This document shows, one piece after another, positions 1-10,056 of a DNA stretch of 64,000 bases. Source of the stretch: Emiliania huxleyi CCMP1516 (taxonomy: Eukaryota > Haptophyta > Isochrysidales > Noelaerhabdaceae); the NCBI RefSeq assembly GCF_000372725.1, contig NW_005195368.1:365910-429909 (forward strand). Direction: 5' to 3'. The notes under the pieces were generated by a model. That model searched no databases. It had not been told where the DNA came from and saw only the letters and a program-made list of their open reading frames with translations. Made by a program: the position numbers and the translations under genes. The stretch's first letter is position 1; each line of letters starts with the position of its first letter.

Positions 1-732
1 CCGCCTGCGAGCGCACCAGGGCTGAACTCCACCCCCCCCCCCCCCCCCCACACACCACTTCAACCGCCGGCGTACTCGGCGTACTCGGCTGCAGGCGGAG
101 CTGCTCTACCACAGCCATATCTCCCCATATCTCCCCATATCTCCCCATATCTCCCCATATCTGCAGGCGGAGCTGCTCTACCAGGCGCGCGCGCTGCAGG
201 AGCACATGGGCGTGCCCGTCGTGCACGCCTGCTCCGTGCTAGCGGCGCCGCCCGAGCCAGGGAGCTGCCCCGAGGGCGGGTACGTGCGTCGCGTGACCGA
301 GCTCGACTACGACGTCGTGTGGGTCGAGCTGCTGGAGTGCGACGGCGTCGCGCCGTACAGCTACTCGGAGGACGAGATTGCCCCGAGCTTACCCGAGCTT
401 ACCCGAGACTAGGCGTCGCGCCGTACACCTACTCGGAGGAGCTGCCGTACGACGAGCTGCTGCAGCAGCACACCGCGGGCGTGCTCACGCGCACCGCGGA
501 GCAGCCGCAGCTCGTCATCGCCGTGCTCCCTCGCTCCGACAGCCCGTCGGCGGACCGGTACGCGCGCGAGAGGCAGGGGCTGACCGGCTGGACGATCGTG
601 CCCGAGAAGCCGCGCGACGACGCGGGCGGCACGCGCACGAACAACCACCGCTCCTATTTTGGCCCCGCGACCGCGGAGCCGCCGCCCGACTCGCTGCCCG
701 AGGGGTTCGTCGCGCCGGCGCTGGACGGATGA
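1..732 (+). CDS. Unknown protein, 3' end of a gene entering from the left edge
   Basis: Two exons are readable: 167-344 and 413-732, ending at TGA 730-732. The reading frame runs through ELLYQARALQEHMGVPVVHA, then across the splice to VAPYTYSEELPYDELLQQH and on to PEGFVAPALDG. I recognise no domain. The intron 345-412 has a GC donor and AG acceptor, phase 1. Its first 28 bases repeat the first 28 bases of the next exon with one mismatch. The same happens upstream: the 17 bases at 95-111 recur at 167-183, separated by a short (CATATCTCC)n tandem array ending in CTGCAG. An acceptor-like CTGCAG at 89-94 suggests another exon boundary there. The start codon lies outside the window. The gene is probably real, because both exons join in frame with plausible codon use; its function cannot be stated. 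Confidence 0.55.
   Translation, partial: PPASAPGLNSTPPPPPHTPLQPPAYSAYSAAGGAALPQPYLPISPHISPYLPISAGGAALPGARAAGAHGRARRARLLRASGAARARELPRGRVRASRDRARLRRRVGRAAGVRRRRAVQLLGGRDCPELTRAYPRLGVAPYTYSEELPYDELLQQHTAGVLTRTAEQPQLVIAVLPRSDSPSADRYARERQGLTGWTIVPEKPRDDAGGTRTNNHRSYFGPATAEPPPDSLPEGFVAPALDG
121..162 (+). repeat. 9-10 bp tandem repeat inside an intron
   Basis: About five copies of CATATCTCC(C) fill the intron just before the exon starting at 167. The array lies between two copies of the exon's first 17 bases (95-111 and 167-183). Confidence 0.8.
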
Positions 733-1144
733 GGGGGCCTCGCGCCGCGAGCCTATGCACTCTGTCCACTGAGATGTGGGACTCTTCTCTCTCTCGCCTT
801 TCTGTGGTGTGGACTGTGGTGTGGTTACCGACTAGGTCGTACGTACTGATCGACGTCGCGTACTTTTTAACTACACAAAACAATGTTAGAGGACGTACGT
901 GAGAGGGTTGTTGCGAGCCGCGAGGTGTATGACTATGAGCGGAGGCGACGCGGTCGCAGTGGCCAGTGCCACCCCCTAGCGCATGCAGCGTGGCCCCTTG
1001 CACGCAGAGCGAAAAAAAAGCAAGCGAGTGCCTTGCACGACGCTCTCTAGTCGCTGTCTTCCTCCTTCCCTCCCAACCGACTCATTGCGCATTGCCGGCG
1101 GCCACCGGGCTCTCGTCTCACGTCTCTCTTATAGACGAATAGGC
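733..1144. other. Intergenic stretch between converging genes
   Basis: 3' flank of the gene ending at 732 and of the hydroxylase ending at 1145 on the other strand. No convincing coding frame. Short open frames on both strands overlap each other without a family match. Lower GC around 840-900 may be the 3' UTR and polyadenylation region. Confidence 0.5.
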
Positions 1145-2038
1145 CTAGGGGTGCTTTGTTCGTCGTGTACGGAATAGGCAGTCCCACAGGTGCGTAAATC
1201 CTCCAAAGTTGCTTTGCTGGTGCAGGTGGTGAAGGTAGTGGAAGCCACCGTCGTGATACGAGCGATCGTCGTGCGAGAGGATGGTCCACGTGATGCCAAA
1301 CACTCCAAATGCCGCATGAGCGAAGGGGTGTATTGCCACAAACGCCTGCGCAGGAGGGAGAGAACAGGTTTATACCGTCGCCCCGCTTAGTAGCCTAGCG
1401 GGGCTGGCGTCGTGTGTGGGAGTTACCGTCGCCCCGCTTAGTAGCCTGGCGGGGCTGGCGTCGTGTCTGGGAGTTGCTTCTTCTCAGCCGCTTACTATTA
1501 CGTGACGGGGAGGGATAGCCTGGATCCACAGCGAGCCAACGGTGAAGAGGACAGCCTCGAGGGGGTGTTGGGCAAAGCCGGCAAAAGCGGTCGGAGTGTG
1601 GAACTGGTGGTGATGCTTGTGGATCCGCGTGTACCAGAAGCGCGTGTGCATCAGCCGGTGCTCGAAATAAATGTAGAAGTCGGTCGCGACAAAGACGGCC
1701 AGCCATTCGAGCAGGAGCCGGTCGATGCGAGGCATGCTGGCCAGGCTCATGTCGTGCGCGCTGTACCTCTGAGCTGACGGGGTGTGGGGTCTCACGAGAA
1801 GATCCCAAGCCATTGTTGTCAGGATGGCTGCCGGCGGGTTCGAGAGCGAGCCTCGCAGCTCGGACAGGATCTGGCCAAGGTTGCGCTCGGACCTGCGACG
1901 CGAGAACTCGACGGCGGCGGCGGTGGCAAAGAGGAAAGTTTGAAGTGCAATCGTCGCCGTCACAAAAACGGCGACGGCCTCAATGACGCCAACGTCGGCC
2001 GAGAGGGGCAGCAGTCGGGCATGTGTCGAGTGGAACAT
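1145..2038 (-). CDS. Fatty acid hydroxylase / sterol desaturase family membrane enzyme
   Basis: Two exons, 2038-1520 and 1345-1145, give about 239 residues. The family is defined by three histidine boxes that hold a di-iron centre; all three are visible in order: HRLMH, HKHHH and, in exon 2, HYLHH. Hydrophobic stretches (VFVTATIALQTFLFATAA and LEWLAVFVATDFYIYF) fit an ER membrane protein. Members hydroxylate or desaturate sterols, fatty acids or sphingoid bases with O2 and electrons from a b5-type donor; the substrate here cannot be told. The intron 1346-1519 is GC-AG with CAG|GC at both ends; splicing gives ...GSLWIQ|AFVAIHPFAH..., which keeps the family spacing. I chose ATG 2038 as the first ATG in frame; an upstream GTG at 2065 is not needed. 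The C-terminus ends shortly after THLWD, as in family members. Good confidence for the family. Confidence 0.85.
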
Positions 2039-2288
2039 TGTGTGGGTCCACAATGTGTGGGTCACAGCCGGTCAAAAGTCCTGCCGCGAGTCAAAAAGGG
2101 CGTGCACTTCAACCTTGTTTCACTTGAGCACTTGAGCACTTGATAGGGTCAATTCCGCATGGTACGGGACCCCTCGATCGTCTCGCCCACCCTCACTGGT
2201 GTGTTCATTGGGGGGGGTCATAACAAACACGGTACAGGATCGAGGTGCACGCTGCAGCGTCTATCTACGACTACGTACGGCGTGCAGT

Positions 2289-2572
2289 ATATTTCCTCAA
2301 CGATCACGGTGTCGAAACACCGCTCCGACAGTGCTCAACGTCTGAGTGCAACTAAATATTTTCGTTTAGGCCATTTTTAGGTACGTCTGCTTCCGCGGCA
2401 AGGGCGCTGGCGGCGAAGGTGTAGATGACCTTCGGGGCCCGCACCTAGGCGTTGATCCCGAACCCGCGACTAGGCGTTTTTTCGGACAGATCTGTGTGCG
2501 TATATGGCGTCCGCCCACAAGCGCGCCCGCACCGCCGGCGAGGACGGCGATTCGGACGGCAGGGCTGTGGCA
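2289..2572 (+). repeat. Duplicated 5' end (upstream region plus first codons) of the NHL-BTB gene
   Basis: This stretch repeats 5519-5805 almost base for base: the putative promoter/5' UTR, the ATG (2504) and about the first 23 codons (MASAHKRARTAGEDG...). It breaks off at 2572, where the full gene carries on and this copy runs into unrelated sequence. Differences are few (a 3-bp indel near its left end and a few changes around 2429 and 2451), so the duplication is recent. Same strand, 3.2 kb upstream. It can at most make a truncated peptide. Confidence 0.85.
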
Positions 2573-3218
2573 TGTACGGGGCAGGGCAGGGGAGGGCAGC
2601 AGAATCTTAAGCAGAACGAAGTAACTCGTGGATGTACAAATCTGAACGCGTATGGCCCGAGCCCTCCCGTCCGTTACTTTCCATCCCCGAGACGATTGGC
2701 CACTTCACTGGTTCTGATGCCATCTGATCCGGCTCAGCCCACCACTCCGCGACCTCACTCGTCCCATCCTCCGGTTCATCCCCCGGCCGCTCCAAACTGT
2801 CAGATACATACTTGCGCGACACACCCGACGGTCGCACACCGACTGTAACCCCGAGGCAAGGGCGTATGCACATCTAGCAGGCCCGCCCCACGATGGTGGA
2901 ACAGACTGGCACGCACATGTTCCACAGTGGTGGCCCATGGTGTTGTGCACACTGCCCCCACACGTTGGGAAACCACTTCCTACTTATGTGGGCCCGGCTT
3001 TCCCGGGAGCTAGCTCATGTCTCAAGCATCCGACCGATATAGACAAGCCTGTCTATGTCGGGTAGCCGACCGACGTCTGGTCGTTACGGGTTCAGATTTG
3101 GCCACCGTCGACATTACGCATTTGTATCCCGCGCGGCTGGCCCACCCAGTCGGCGGTGGGTCGCTGGCGCGGTCGCAAAGGGACTTGAGGAGGAGGACGC
3201 CGCCCATGTACAGATCAC
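2573..3218. other. Gene-poor spacer
   Basis: No supported gene. Short open frames on the minus strand (2607-2873, 3022-3261) have no recognised motif. Base composition is lower in GC than the flanking genes. Confidence 0.4.
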
Positions 3219-3291
3219 GTTCACATTGTCGTAGCCGGAGAGGATGGTGACCTTCGTTCACCTTGTCGTAGCCGGAGAGGATGGTGACCTT
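3219..3291 (+). repeat. Two tandem copies of a 37-bp unit
   Basis: The unit beginning GTTCACATTGTCGTAGCC occurs at 3219-3254 and again at 3256-3291 with one base changed (ACATTG/ACCTTG). Confidence 0.85.
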
Positions 3292-3330
3292 AAGCTAGTA
3301 GCCGAGCAGTTTGGTTCATGCAAAGAGAGA

Positions 3331-3388
3331 GAGAACACAACCCCTCTCCCTTTTCTCCCAGCAAGCTAAAAGTACGTACGTACAAAAA
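3331..3388 (+). repeat. Dispersed CT-rich module, copy 1
   Basis: Core: GAGAACACAACC, then CTCTCCCTTTTCTCCCAG, then CAAGCTAAAAGTACGTA. Related copies lie at 12833-12913 and 40960-41031, each beside a GA microsatellite. The pyrimidine tract followed by CAG looks like a 3' splice site. Confidence 0.8.
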
Positions 3389-3512
3389 CACAACCCCGGA
3401 CCCAAGACGCACAAGCAAAAGCTATGTTTGGTTCATGATCCGAATTGTTTAAGTTGGAGAGCTTCAGGAGAGGGGGGGGGGGGGGGATGGGGGAGGAGGG
3501 AGGGAGGGAAAA

Positions 3513-3675
<163 letters not shown>

Positions 3676-3877
3676 GCGAGCGAGCGAGAGGGGGGGGGGG
3701 TGATGGTGAGAGAGCGAGAGAGAGAGACGAGAGGGAGAGCGTAAAAAGACACGGCAGGTGCCGCAGCCCGGCGGGCCCGATTCTTCCAGTGATCAGCAGC
3801 CGCGGCCAATCCTAGAACGTGCCAATGCCCTTCGACGCTCTGCTGTGTCCCAAGGCCTTGTCGCGACGCTGACGCTG

Positions 3878-4608
3878 ATGCCCGCCGTGCCGCTGCGGAC
3901 TGTCGCCGAGGACCGCTGCCTCATCGAGACAACAGTGACTGGTGCTACATCAACCCGTGCATGATTGACAGCACGCGTGCGTTTGCATGGCCTTCGGTTG
4001 GCACAGTGTCGATCGCGCAGGGTAGCGTCGGGCCAGGCACCACTGGCGCAGCCGTCTCTGGACCGCCGGCACAGCGCTGGCCTCCTACCTGGCTCTCGAC
4101 CCCGTCGGATCCACGGCGATTCGCGGCAAGCGAGTCGTCGAGCTTGGGTGCGGCACCGGGCTCTGTGGTATCGTGGCGGCGCGCCTCGGCGCATCACAGG
4201 TGCTGCTCACCGATGGCAACCCCGACCTTCTCGACCGTACGCGTGCCAATGTGAAGCGCAACCTCGACTCTTCGGATCGCGCGGCGGTCGAGGTGCGAGC
4301 GCTCACGTGGAGCGAGCTGGTCGACTCGCCGCTGCATGGTCGATGTGGTGCTGGCGAGCGACGTCCTCTACCAGTCCGCTGCGTGGCGACCGCTGGCTAC
4401 CTGCGTTCGCGAGCTGCTCCGGCCAAAGGAAAGGACGCTGCTCCTCGCCGAGGCAGGCCACGAGGCGACGCCGGCCGAGTCGAGCGTCGCAGGCTTCCAG
4501 GCGTGCGCCGAGGGTGCCGGCTTGCGCTTTGACGGCGTCGAGCGGCTGGGCTACGGCGAGACCCTGCTCGTCCGCGCGGGGCGAGGGAGCGAGGGGTGCG
4601 GTTGCTAG
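3878..4608 (+). CDS. METTL21-like (Methyltransf_16) protein methyltransferase, apparently frameshifted
   Basis: The central part reads SAM-methyltransferase motif I VELGCGTGLCGIVAARLGA, an acidic post-I strand VLLTDGNPDLL, and later DVVLASDVLYQ followed by LRELLRP-like sequence. These are typical of the METTL21/FAM86 class, which methylate lysines on chaperones and other proteins. The segment before motif I (LWTAGTALASYLA) matches the family's VWDGA...LARYL. A likely first exon starts at ATG 3878 (MPAVPLRTVAEDRCLIE). An intron with acceptor GGGCCAG|GC at 4036 is inferred because the core frame has a stop at 4023. The frame changes between about 4334 and 4345: motif I lies in one frame and DVLYQ in the next, with no room for an intron, so an indel (sequence error or pseudogene) is likely. 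It ends at 4608. Confidence 0.7.
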
Positions 4609-5370
4609 GTACCATAGGAGTAGCGTCTACGGCGTGCAGTATCTGTTCTCTGCGGTTGTGCTGTACCCTGGGCGCCACACATGCGATTAGATTCACACCC
4701 TTCCCTGTGTGCTCGCTGGCACTCCGTGCTGCACTGGCGCTGTGCGGGCAGGCCGGCAGCGCCCGCACTCTTCAAACGGGAAGGCTTCCTCCCCGCACAC
4801 GGCGCACTGCCAAGCCGGCACGCGCGGCACCCACTCCCCGTCGTCCAGGCTGGCCCTTGTATGCCACCAGAGCGGCGCACCGCCCGGCCATCGGCCATTT
4901 GCCACCTGCCCCGTCGGAGCCCAATGCTTGCGGCAATACGCGTCCAGACTGGCGATGTGCGCCTCCTCCGCTTCCTTCAGGTCTGATCCTGGAAAGTCGC
5001 CGTTGAGAGCCCGTGTCACGTAAGGAAGAGTCAGCGCGCGCAGCATGCTCCGCGTCAGGGCCGTCTGCCCGCTGAAAGGGCAGCCGCGCATGAGATCGGG
5101 CAGATGCCCCTCCAGCTTGGCCCTGCGGAGGCATTCCTCGAAGAGCTCCCCTCCGTCTATGTTCCACTTCCACTTGAACGCCGCCCCGGCCTCGTCCTCC
5201 TCGGCCCCGCTCTCCGTCGCCGAGGCCCTGACAGCAACACGATGGCCCAATGCGCCGATGCGCTCGGCTCTCCATGCTCTGTGCCTCACCGCGTCGCGGC
5301 GGAGGCGGCGAGCACCTCGTGTGCCAGCGGCCCCCGCGGCCGCCGCCACCACGTAGTCCTCGTCTTCCAT
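4605..5370 (-). CDS. MYND-type zinc-finger protein, frame broken inside the finger
   Basis: From ATG 5370 (MEDEDYVVAAAAG) the frame runs about 210 residues to a C-terminal zinc finger. The first half of the MYND pattern is CAVCGEEAFPFEECGRC; the second half, QCSTECQRAHREGC, lies in another frame a few bases later (about 4738-4758), then continues to a stop at 4605. The 22 bases between the two cysteine groups are one base out of phase and too few for an intron. A sequencing indel or a decayed gene is therefore likely. MYND fingers bind proline-rich partner proteins; nothing here indicates the partner. The conserved block WPGGAPLWWHTRASLDDGEW just before the finger suggests a longer family-specific domain I cannot name. 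The 3' end overlaps that of the methyltransferase gene tail to tail. Confidence 0.6.
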
Positions 5371-5518
5371 TTGCGGCGGGCGCCCGGCAGCCAGCGGCAG
5401 CCGGCGGCAGCCAGGTGCAGCCAGCGGCAGCGAACGCAGTACCACGCAATTCGCCGCCCTCGTCCCGCCAACTCGTACCCCCCCCCCCCCAAATCTTCTG
5501 GTTCCACTTCCTACATAC

Positions 5519-5736
5519 ATATTTCCTCAAGAGCGATCACGGTGTCGAAACACCGCTCCGACAGTGCTCAACGTCTGAGTGCAACTAAATATTTTCGTTT
5601 AGGCCATTTTTAGGTACGTCTGCTTCCGCGGCAAGGGCGCTGGCGGCGAAGGTGTAGATGAGCTCTCGGGGCCCGCACCTAGGGTTGATCCCGAACCCGC
5701 GACTAGGCGTTTTTTCGGACAGATCTGTGTGCGTAT
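5519..5736 (+). promoter_or_regulatory. Upstream region / 5' UTR of the NHL-BTB gene (second copy of the duplicated block)
   Basis: This block is copied at 2289-2503. It contains an AT-rich patch (AACTAAATATTTTCGTTTAG, about 5582-5602) unusual for this GC-rich genome, followed by CT- and T-rich sequence up to ATG 5737. No defined promoter motif was identified; its inclusion in the duplicated block only suggests that promoter and start were copied together. Confidence 0.4.
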
Positions 5737-7425
5737 ATGGCGTCCGCCCACAAGCGCGCCCGCACCGCCGGCGAGGACGGCGATTCGGACGGCAGGGCTG
5801 TGGCGGTCGCGGATGGCTTCGAGGCGCCCCTCTTTGGCGTACGCGTCGTCGGCCAGGTCACCACGCTGCCGCTCGAGGGCGAGGACGGCCCGGCAGCGCT
5901 CGACGTGAAAGGCGCCGTGAGCGATCACGCGGGCGCGTGGTACGTCACCACTGCTGACTCAGTGCTGCACATCTCTGCGGCTGGGCGCGTGCGCCGCGTG
6001 GCAACCCTGGAAGGCGTCGATCCCAGCGGCGTCGCCGTCAGCCCGGACGGCAACGCTCTGTTTGTGGTAGACATGTTCAACCACAAGATCATGCAGGTGG
6101 AGGCTGCGACTGGCGCGGTGACCACTCTCGCGGGCAGTGGCACTCGTGGCAGCGCTGATGGGGTGGGCGGCGCGGCGCAGTTCAAGTTCCCATGCGGCGT
6201 CGCCATCAGCCCGGACGGCAGCGCGCTGTTTGTGGCTGACTACCTCAACGACAAGATCCGGCGGGTGGAGGTGGCGACTGGCGCTGTGACGACGGTGGCG
6301 GGCAGCGGCGTCGAGGGCAACGCCGACGGCATGGGCGGCACGGCGCAGTTCAAGTTCCCATTCGGCGTCACCGTCAGCCCGGACGGCAGCGCGCTGTTTG
6401 TGGTGGACAGGGTCGGCCACAAGATCCGGCGGGTGGAGGTGGCGACTGGCGCTGTGACGACGCTAGCGGGCAGCGGCACGGTGGGCAGCGCTGATGGCGT
6501 GGGCGGCGCGGCGCAGTTCGACTACCCAACCGGCGTCGCCATCAGCCCAGACGGCAGCGCGCTGTTTGTGGCGGATAGGGGCGGCCACAAGATCCGGCGG
6601 GTGGAGGTGGCGACGGGCGCGGTGACCACGGTGGCGGGCAGCGGCACTCGCGGCAGCGCTGATGGCGTGGGCGGCGCGGCGCAGTTCTGCAACCCACTCC
6701 TCGTGGCCATCAGCTCCGATGGCAGCGATCTTCTGGTTTGCACGAGCGACTCCCTCCGCCAAGTCTGCGTGTCAGCGCCTCCTCCGCCTCCCTCCTTCGC
6801 GCCGATTGTGGTGCCGCCCTCGACCCTGGTGGCAGACCTCGGAAAGGTGTGGGGCGACGCCACTCTCCCAGAGGGCAAGGTCACCTTCATCGTCGGCGAC
6901 GATGAGGAGCGCATCGAGAGCGTGAGCAAGAACCTGCTCTGCATTCGGTCCGTGTTCTTTCGGACCATGTTCGGCATCGGCATGAAGGAGCGCGACGCCG
7001 CCGAGGTCACGGTGCGGAACACCGACCTCGCCACCTTCACCGCCCTCATCCGCTACCTCTGCACCGACCAGCTCGACCTCGGCGAGGAGGAGGGCGGCAG
7101 AGCGCAGCGCGCGCTCGACCTGCGGCAGCTGGCGCAGATGTACCAAGTGCCGCGCCTCGAGCTGCTCTGCGCGCAGGCGCTGCAGGAGAGCGTCGGGCCG
7201 GCGAGCGCCGTGCCGCTGCTCGAGGCGGCGCACGCGACGGGCGACGGGCGGCTCCTCGCGCAGTGCCGCCGCTACGTGGCCGACAACGCCGCCGAGGTGC
7301 GGGCGAGCGGCGGCGTGGAGCAGCTGCGCGACTTTGGCGTGGCCAAGGGGCTGCTCGGCGACGCGCTCGACCAGGTGGCGGAGCTCAAGGGGGCGATGCA
7401 CGCGCTTCGCGTCGCGGGGAGCTGA
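5737..7425 (+). CDS. NHL-repeat beta-propeller fused to a BTB/POZ domain
   Basis: A single exon of 562 residues. After a basic, likely disordered N-terminus (about residues 1-22), NHL-type repeats fill about residues 85-345. Each carries the signature GVAISPDGSALFVAD, then KIRRVEVATGAVTT, then AGSG. At least four units are nearly identical at DNA level, pointing to recent internal duplication. A Pro-rich linker (APPPPPSFAP) leads to a BTB/POZ domain at about 375-480 (GKVTFIVGDDEERI... LLCIRSVFFRTMFGIGMKE...), then a BACK-like helical tail ending HALRVAGS. BTB domains dimerise and often recruit substrates to CUL3 ubiquitin ligases; an NHL propeller as the substrate-binding face would fit an E3 adaptor. 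That role is inference. The 5' end of this gene is duplicated at 2289-2572. Confidence 0.9.
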   Translation: MASAHKRARTAGEDGDSDGRAVAVADGFEAPLFGVRVVGQVTTLPLEGEDGPAALDVKGAVSDHAGAWYVTTADSVLHISAAGRVRRVATLEGVDPSGVAVSPDGNALFVVDMFNHKIMQVEAATGAVTTLAGSGTRGSADGVGGAAQFKFPCGVAISPDGSALFVADYLNDKIRRVEVATGAVTTVAGSGVEGNADGMGGTAQFKFPFGVTVSPDGSALFVVDRVGHKIRRVEVATGAVTTLAGSGTVGSADGVGGAAQFDYPTGVAISPDGSALFVADRGGHKIRRVEVATGAVTTVAGSGTRGSADGVGGAAQFCNPLLVAISSDGSDLLVCTSDSLRQVCVSAPPPPPSFAPIVVPPSTLVADLGKVWGDATLPEGKVTFIVGDDEERIESVSKNLLCIRSVFFRTMFGIGMKERDAAEVTVRNTDLATFTALIRYLCTDQLDLGEEEGGRAQRALDLRQLAQMYQVPRLELLCAQALQESVGPASAVPLLEAAHATGDGRLLAQCRRYVADNAAEVRASGGVEQLRDFGVAKGLLGDALDQVAELKGAMHALRVAGS

Positions 7426-7710
7426 GAAAGTGCATGCAAGGCGTGGTTTTGTTTACCCAATGTGCGCCCGTTCCACCTCTGGTCGGAGGTGCCATGCACA
7501 AGTGTGGGAGACTTTTCGGCGGTCCGCGAAATGTGCGGCTGCGAGGGATGCGTCCTCTTGGGGCGACCTTTAGGTAAGTGTACAGGGACCCCGTATCACT
7601 ATCAGGACACAAGAGACGTACGCGGCATGCATGTGCACTCTCGAGGGTCGAGCACGAGGCGAGAGTTGGGGAGAGAGAGTCAGTGAGATGGACACAGAGC
7701 GCAGAAGCCC
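7426..7710. other. Short spacer after the NHL-BTB gene
   Basis: 3' flank of two converging genes. Nothing else recognised. Confidence 0.4.
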
Positions 7711-8079
7711 CTATGGCGCCGCGTGATCACACGTCTCTTTGGCCGAGGCGTGCCGCTCCATCAGCATGCGGGCCTCGGCCAGCTTCTGAGAGGCCATCTC
7801 CCTCTCCGGCGGGGCGAGGCCGCGGTCAGCCAGCAGGGCGCGGTACATGGCCGCCGCGGTCCCGACCTGCGACATCTTCATCCGCATGTTTGCGGCGCTC
7901 ACCAGCAGGCCCGGGCGGAGAGAGAGGGCATACGCGGCCTCGAAGCGCGCGCACGCGGCGGCAAAGTCCCCCGCGGCGTTGGCGGCCTTCCCCTCGCCCA
8001 GCAGCCGGTACATTGCCTCGTCGCGCTCGTTGGCCGGTGCGCGGAAGAGGGGCGCCGGCAGGGAAAGGGCGACCTCGGC
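7711..8079 (-). CDS. Last exon of a TPR-like helical-repeat protein
   Basis: The exon begins after an acceptor CTCTAG|GC at 8080 and reads AEVALSLPAPLFRAPANERD, continuing in frame for 122 residues to the stop at 7711. Alternating small and aromatic residues (GDFAAACARFEAAYALSLRP, then AAMYRALLADRG) look like tetratricopeptide-type helix pairs. Earlier exons must lie at higher coordinates on this strand but I could not place them with confidence. No enzymatic motif. TPR proteins act as scaffolds. Confidence 0.5.
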   Translation of the reverse strand, partial: AEVALSLPAPLFRAPANERDEAMYRLLGEGKAANAAGDFAAACARFEAAYALSLRPGLLVSAANMRMKMSQVGTAAAMYRALLADRGLAPPEREMASQKLAEARMLMERHASAKETCDHAAP

Positions 8080-8661
8080 CTAGAGTCCACGAGTACGGCG
8101 GACTGATGGCTGCAGCAGCGCGCGGCGCGCTAAGGTTTGGCCCCGCCTCCCGTGAGCCCCCGAGCTCGTCCCTGACTACCTGTCCCCGCCGTGCGGCTTT
8201 GGCTGTCGTGCGAGCTCGCACCCGGGGCTGTGCGATTGTGCGAGCTGAGGGCGCGAGCATGCCTCCGAGCCGTGCCTTCAAGGCATCGCGTGAACGCGAG
8301 GGCTGCGGATACAGCGGAGGGGAAAGGGATGCAGCCGAGGTCGCTGGTCTGACAAGCATCTAGTCTGGTCTGACAAGCATCTAGCGGCCTCCACCGAACG
8401 CACCTGTGCGGGGCGCACGAGAGGGTGACAGCAGTGTGGCTCGGGAGGGCGATGCCTGGGGCAGCTCGGGCGGAGGATCGTAGCGATGCGGACGTGCGAC
8501 ACTCGTCTGTCGAATCTCGGCACGCGTGCGATATTCTCGTCGGAACAACGGAGAGGGCGGCGGCGGTGGCGGCAACGGTGTGGGAAGCGGCGGCGGCGGC
8601 GGGAGAGACGGCGCAAGAACGGAGGCAGCGGCGGAGGGGGCGACGGAGACAACGGCGGGGC
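8080..8661. other. GC-rich spacer, possible upstream exons of the TPR-like gene
   Basis: Contains a 20-bp tandem duplication (CTGACAAGCATCTAG at 8349-8363 and 8369-8383) and GGC-rich low-complexity sequence. No exon could be assigned firmly. Confidence 0.35.
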
Positions 8662-9964
8662 TTATGTGTGGGTGTGGGTGTGGGTGTGTTTGGTGGTGGT
8701 GGGAGGGGGAGGGGGGGGGCAGAGGCGCACCGCGGGCGACGCTGTCGAGAGCGGCACGGCGAGGGATGCCGTGCCGGCGAGCGAGAGGGTGCTCGAGTCG
8801 ACTCGCTGCAGGCTGTTGCCCCGGCGCGTGAGGAAGACCTCCGACCGCGAGCAGCGTCGGCGGGGGCGCGTCCACCAGCCGTTGCCGCACCGCGCCGTGA
8901 AGAGCTCGGCGAGGCGGTGGAGGTAGACGCGCCGCCCGGACGCCGCCGAAGTGAGCAAGACGCCCTCCTCGATGAAGGGCTGCGAGAGGAGCAGCGCGTC
9001 CTCCTCGACGCTGCGCGCCACGCCCGCGCCGCCCAGGAGCGCCCTCGCTATCTCCACGTGCCCGAGCCTGGTCGCGAGGTCTCGCGGCGTCTCTCCCTGC
9101 CCGTCCCTCGCCTGGAGGTGTGAAGACGCAGACGTCAGGGTGTGAAGACGCAGACGTCAGGGTGTGAAGACGGGCCGTCATCGCATTCACCTTCCGGGAA
9201 CCCAGTGCTGCCTTCTGACTGCCGTCGCCGTCTCTCCCTTCTCGACTGTCTGTGCTCGTGCGGTCTTGGGCCAAGTGTCGTGTCTTGCCGTGACTACGCG
9301 GATCGTGCGGTGTGCTCGGAGCGCCGCGCGAAGACGAGGCACACCAATGCGCCTCCTCTCGAGCGCTCGTCGGAAGGCAGGGGATGCGTGTGTGTCCAGC
9401 GTCTACGCCCCCCTCGCCTCAGCCGGTGCGCCGTGCCGCAAGAGCAGCTCGACCGCCCGCGCGTGCCCCCCAACCACCGCAGCGTGCAGCGCCTGCCCGC
9501 CGTTGCTCGCGGCAGCAGACAAATTTGCCCCCGCCGCGATCAGTGGCTGCATGGCGGCGACGTGGCCGGCGCCCGAGGCGAAAATGAGCGGCGTCACGCC
9601 CCGCTTGCTGCGTGCGTGCAAATGCGAGCCGCCGCTGTCGCGCAAGAGGCTGCGCACGGCCGCCACGTCGCCCGCTCGTGCCGCCGCGTGCAGCGGTGTC
9701 TCGCCCAAGTCGTTGATCACGTGAAAGAGGGCCACCACCTGTCCACGTGTTGCAATGGAAGGCGGCACGTCGTGAGACAGAGGAGGAGAGGGAGGGAGGA
9801 GAGAGGGAGAGAGAGAGAGAGGGAGAGAGGGAGAGAGGGAGAGAGAGAGGGAGAGAGGGAGAGAGAGAGGGAGAGAGGGAGAGAGGGAGAGAGAGAGGGA
9901 GAGAGAGAGAGAGGGAGAGAGGGAGAGAGGGAGAGAGAGAGGGAGAGAGGGAGAGAGAGAGGGA

Positions 9965-10056
<92 letters not shown>

